Below, one piece after another: positions 26,061 to 26,113 of a stretch of DNA of 26,113 nucleotides; positions within the stretch are counted from its first letter, which is position 1, and the number at the start of each line of letters is the position of its first letter. The notes beneath the pieces were generated by a model. It worked only from the letters and a program-made list of their open reading frames with translations. It ran no database searches and was not told where the DNA came from. Source of the DNA: UBA4055 sp036721445 (GTDB lineage: Bacteria > UBA4055); assembly GCA_036721445.1 (NCBI GenBank), contig DAIMKZ010000024.1, positions 1 through 26,113 on the forward strand. Reading direction: 5' to 3'. A program made the translations under genes and the position numbers.

Positions 26061-26113
26061 TTTGAGATACTTACGACTTCGTGAACTTTGCCCACTTCGC
26101 TCAGTATGACGGT

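Overview
The window looks like a chromosomal segment (metagenomic contig style) of a Gram-negative bacterium of the FCB superphylum, perhaps a candidate phylum such as Delongbacteria or Cloacimonadota. The placement is an inference. It rests on a type IX secretion (T9SS) C-terminal sorting tail, LamG and propeller surface proteins, a DUF6754 membrane operon, and A+T-leaning, densely packed genes. TGA is an ordinary stop in many genes here. There are no rRNA, tRNA or CRISPR features. No gene-free stretch exceeds 300 bases.

Layout. (1) 74-4186: four co-directional envelope genes, led by a DUF6754 protein and followed by three uncharacterised membrane proteins; 4228-4935 is a methyltransferase. 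(2) 4936-6498 (minus): membrane-anchored protein with two LamG modules. (3) 6616-8163: the most notable gene, a secreted thioredoxin-fold protein with an in-frame TGA exactly where the first cysteine of the CxxC motif should be. A hairpin with bacterial SECIS features follows the TGA and the protein ends in a T9SS tail. I read it as a selenoprotein with a UxxC redox site. (4) 8164-9746 (minus): mtnA and ogt, overlapping by ATGA. (5) 9880-12521: RlmK-like rRNA methyltransferase and fhs, also ATGA-coupled. (6) 12518-13870 (minus): MATE exporter. (7) 14002-18073: GNAT acetyltransferase and a 1209-residue adenylyl cyclase/ATPase/TPR protein built like soluble adenylyl cyclase. (8) 18131-25005: a secreted protein, a seven-repeat propeller/FN3 protein, a methyltransferase, a prolyl oligopeptidase and tex, largely overlapping or closely spaced.

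At about 24974 the tex gene loses its homology inside the S1 domain and the sequence changes character. From 25035 to at least 25928 it consists of integron gene cassettes: a GTTAGGC core site, a small ORF, a textbook attC site (25377-25454), a second ORF with a PD-(D/E)xK-like motif, and the R'' box of another attC whose right half is missing. The last 110 bases hold small inverted repeats of dispersed-repeat type. No integrase is present. The junction is either a real cassette cluster that truncated tex or an assembly chimera.

The genes are mostly housekeeping (one-carbon and methionine salvage, rRNA modification, DNA repair) mixed with envelope and secreted proteins. The selenoprotein and the cassette cluster are the parts most worth following up.
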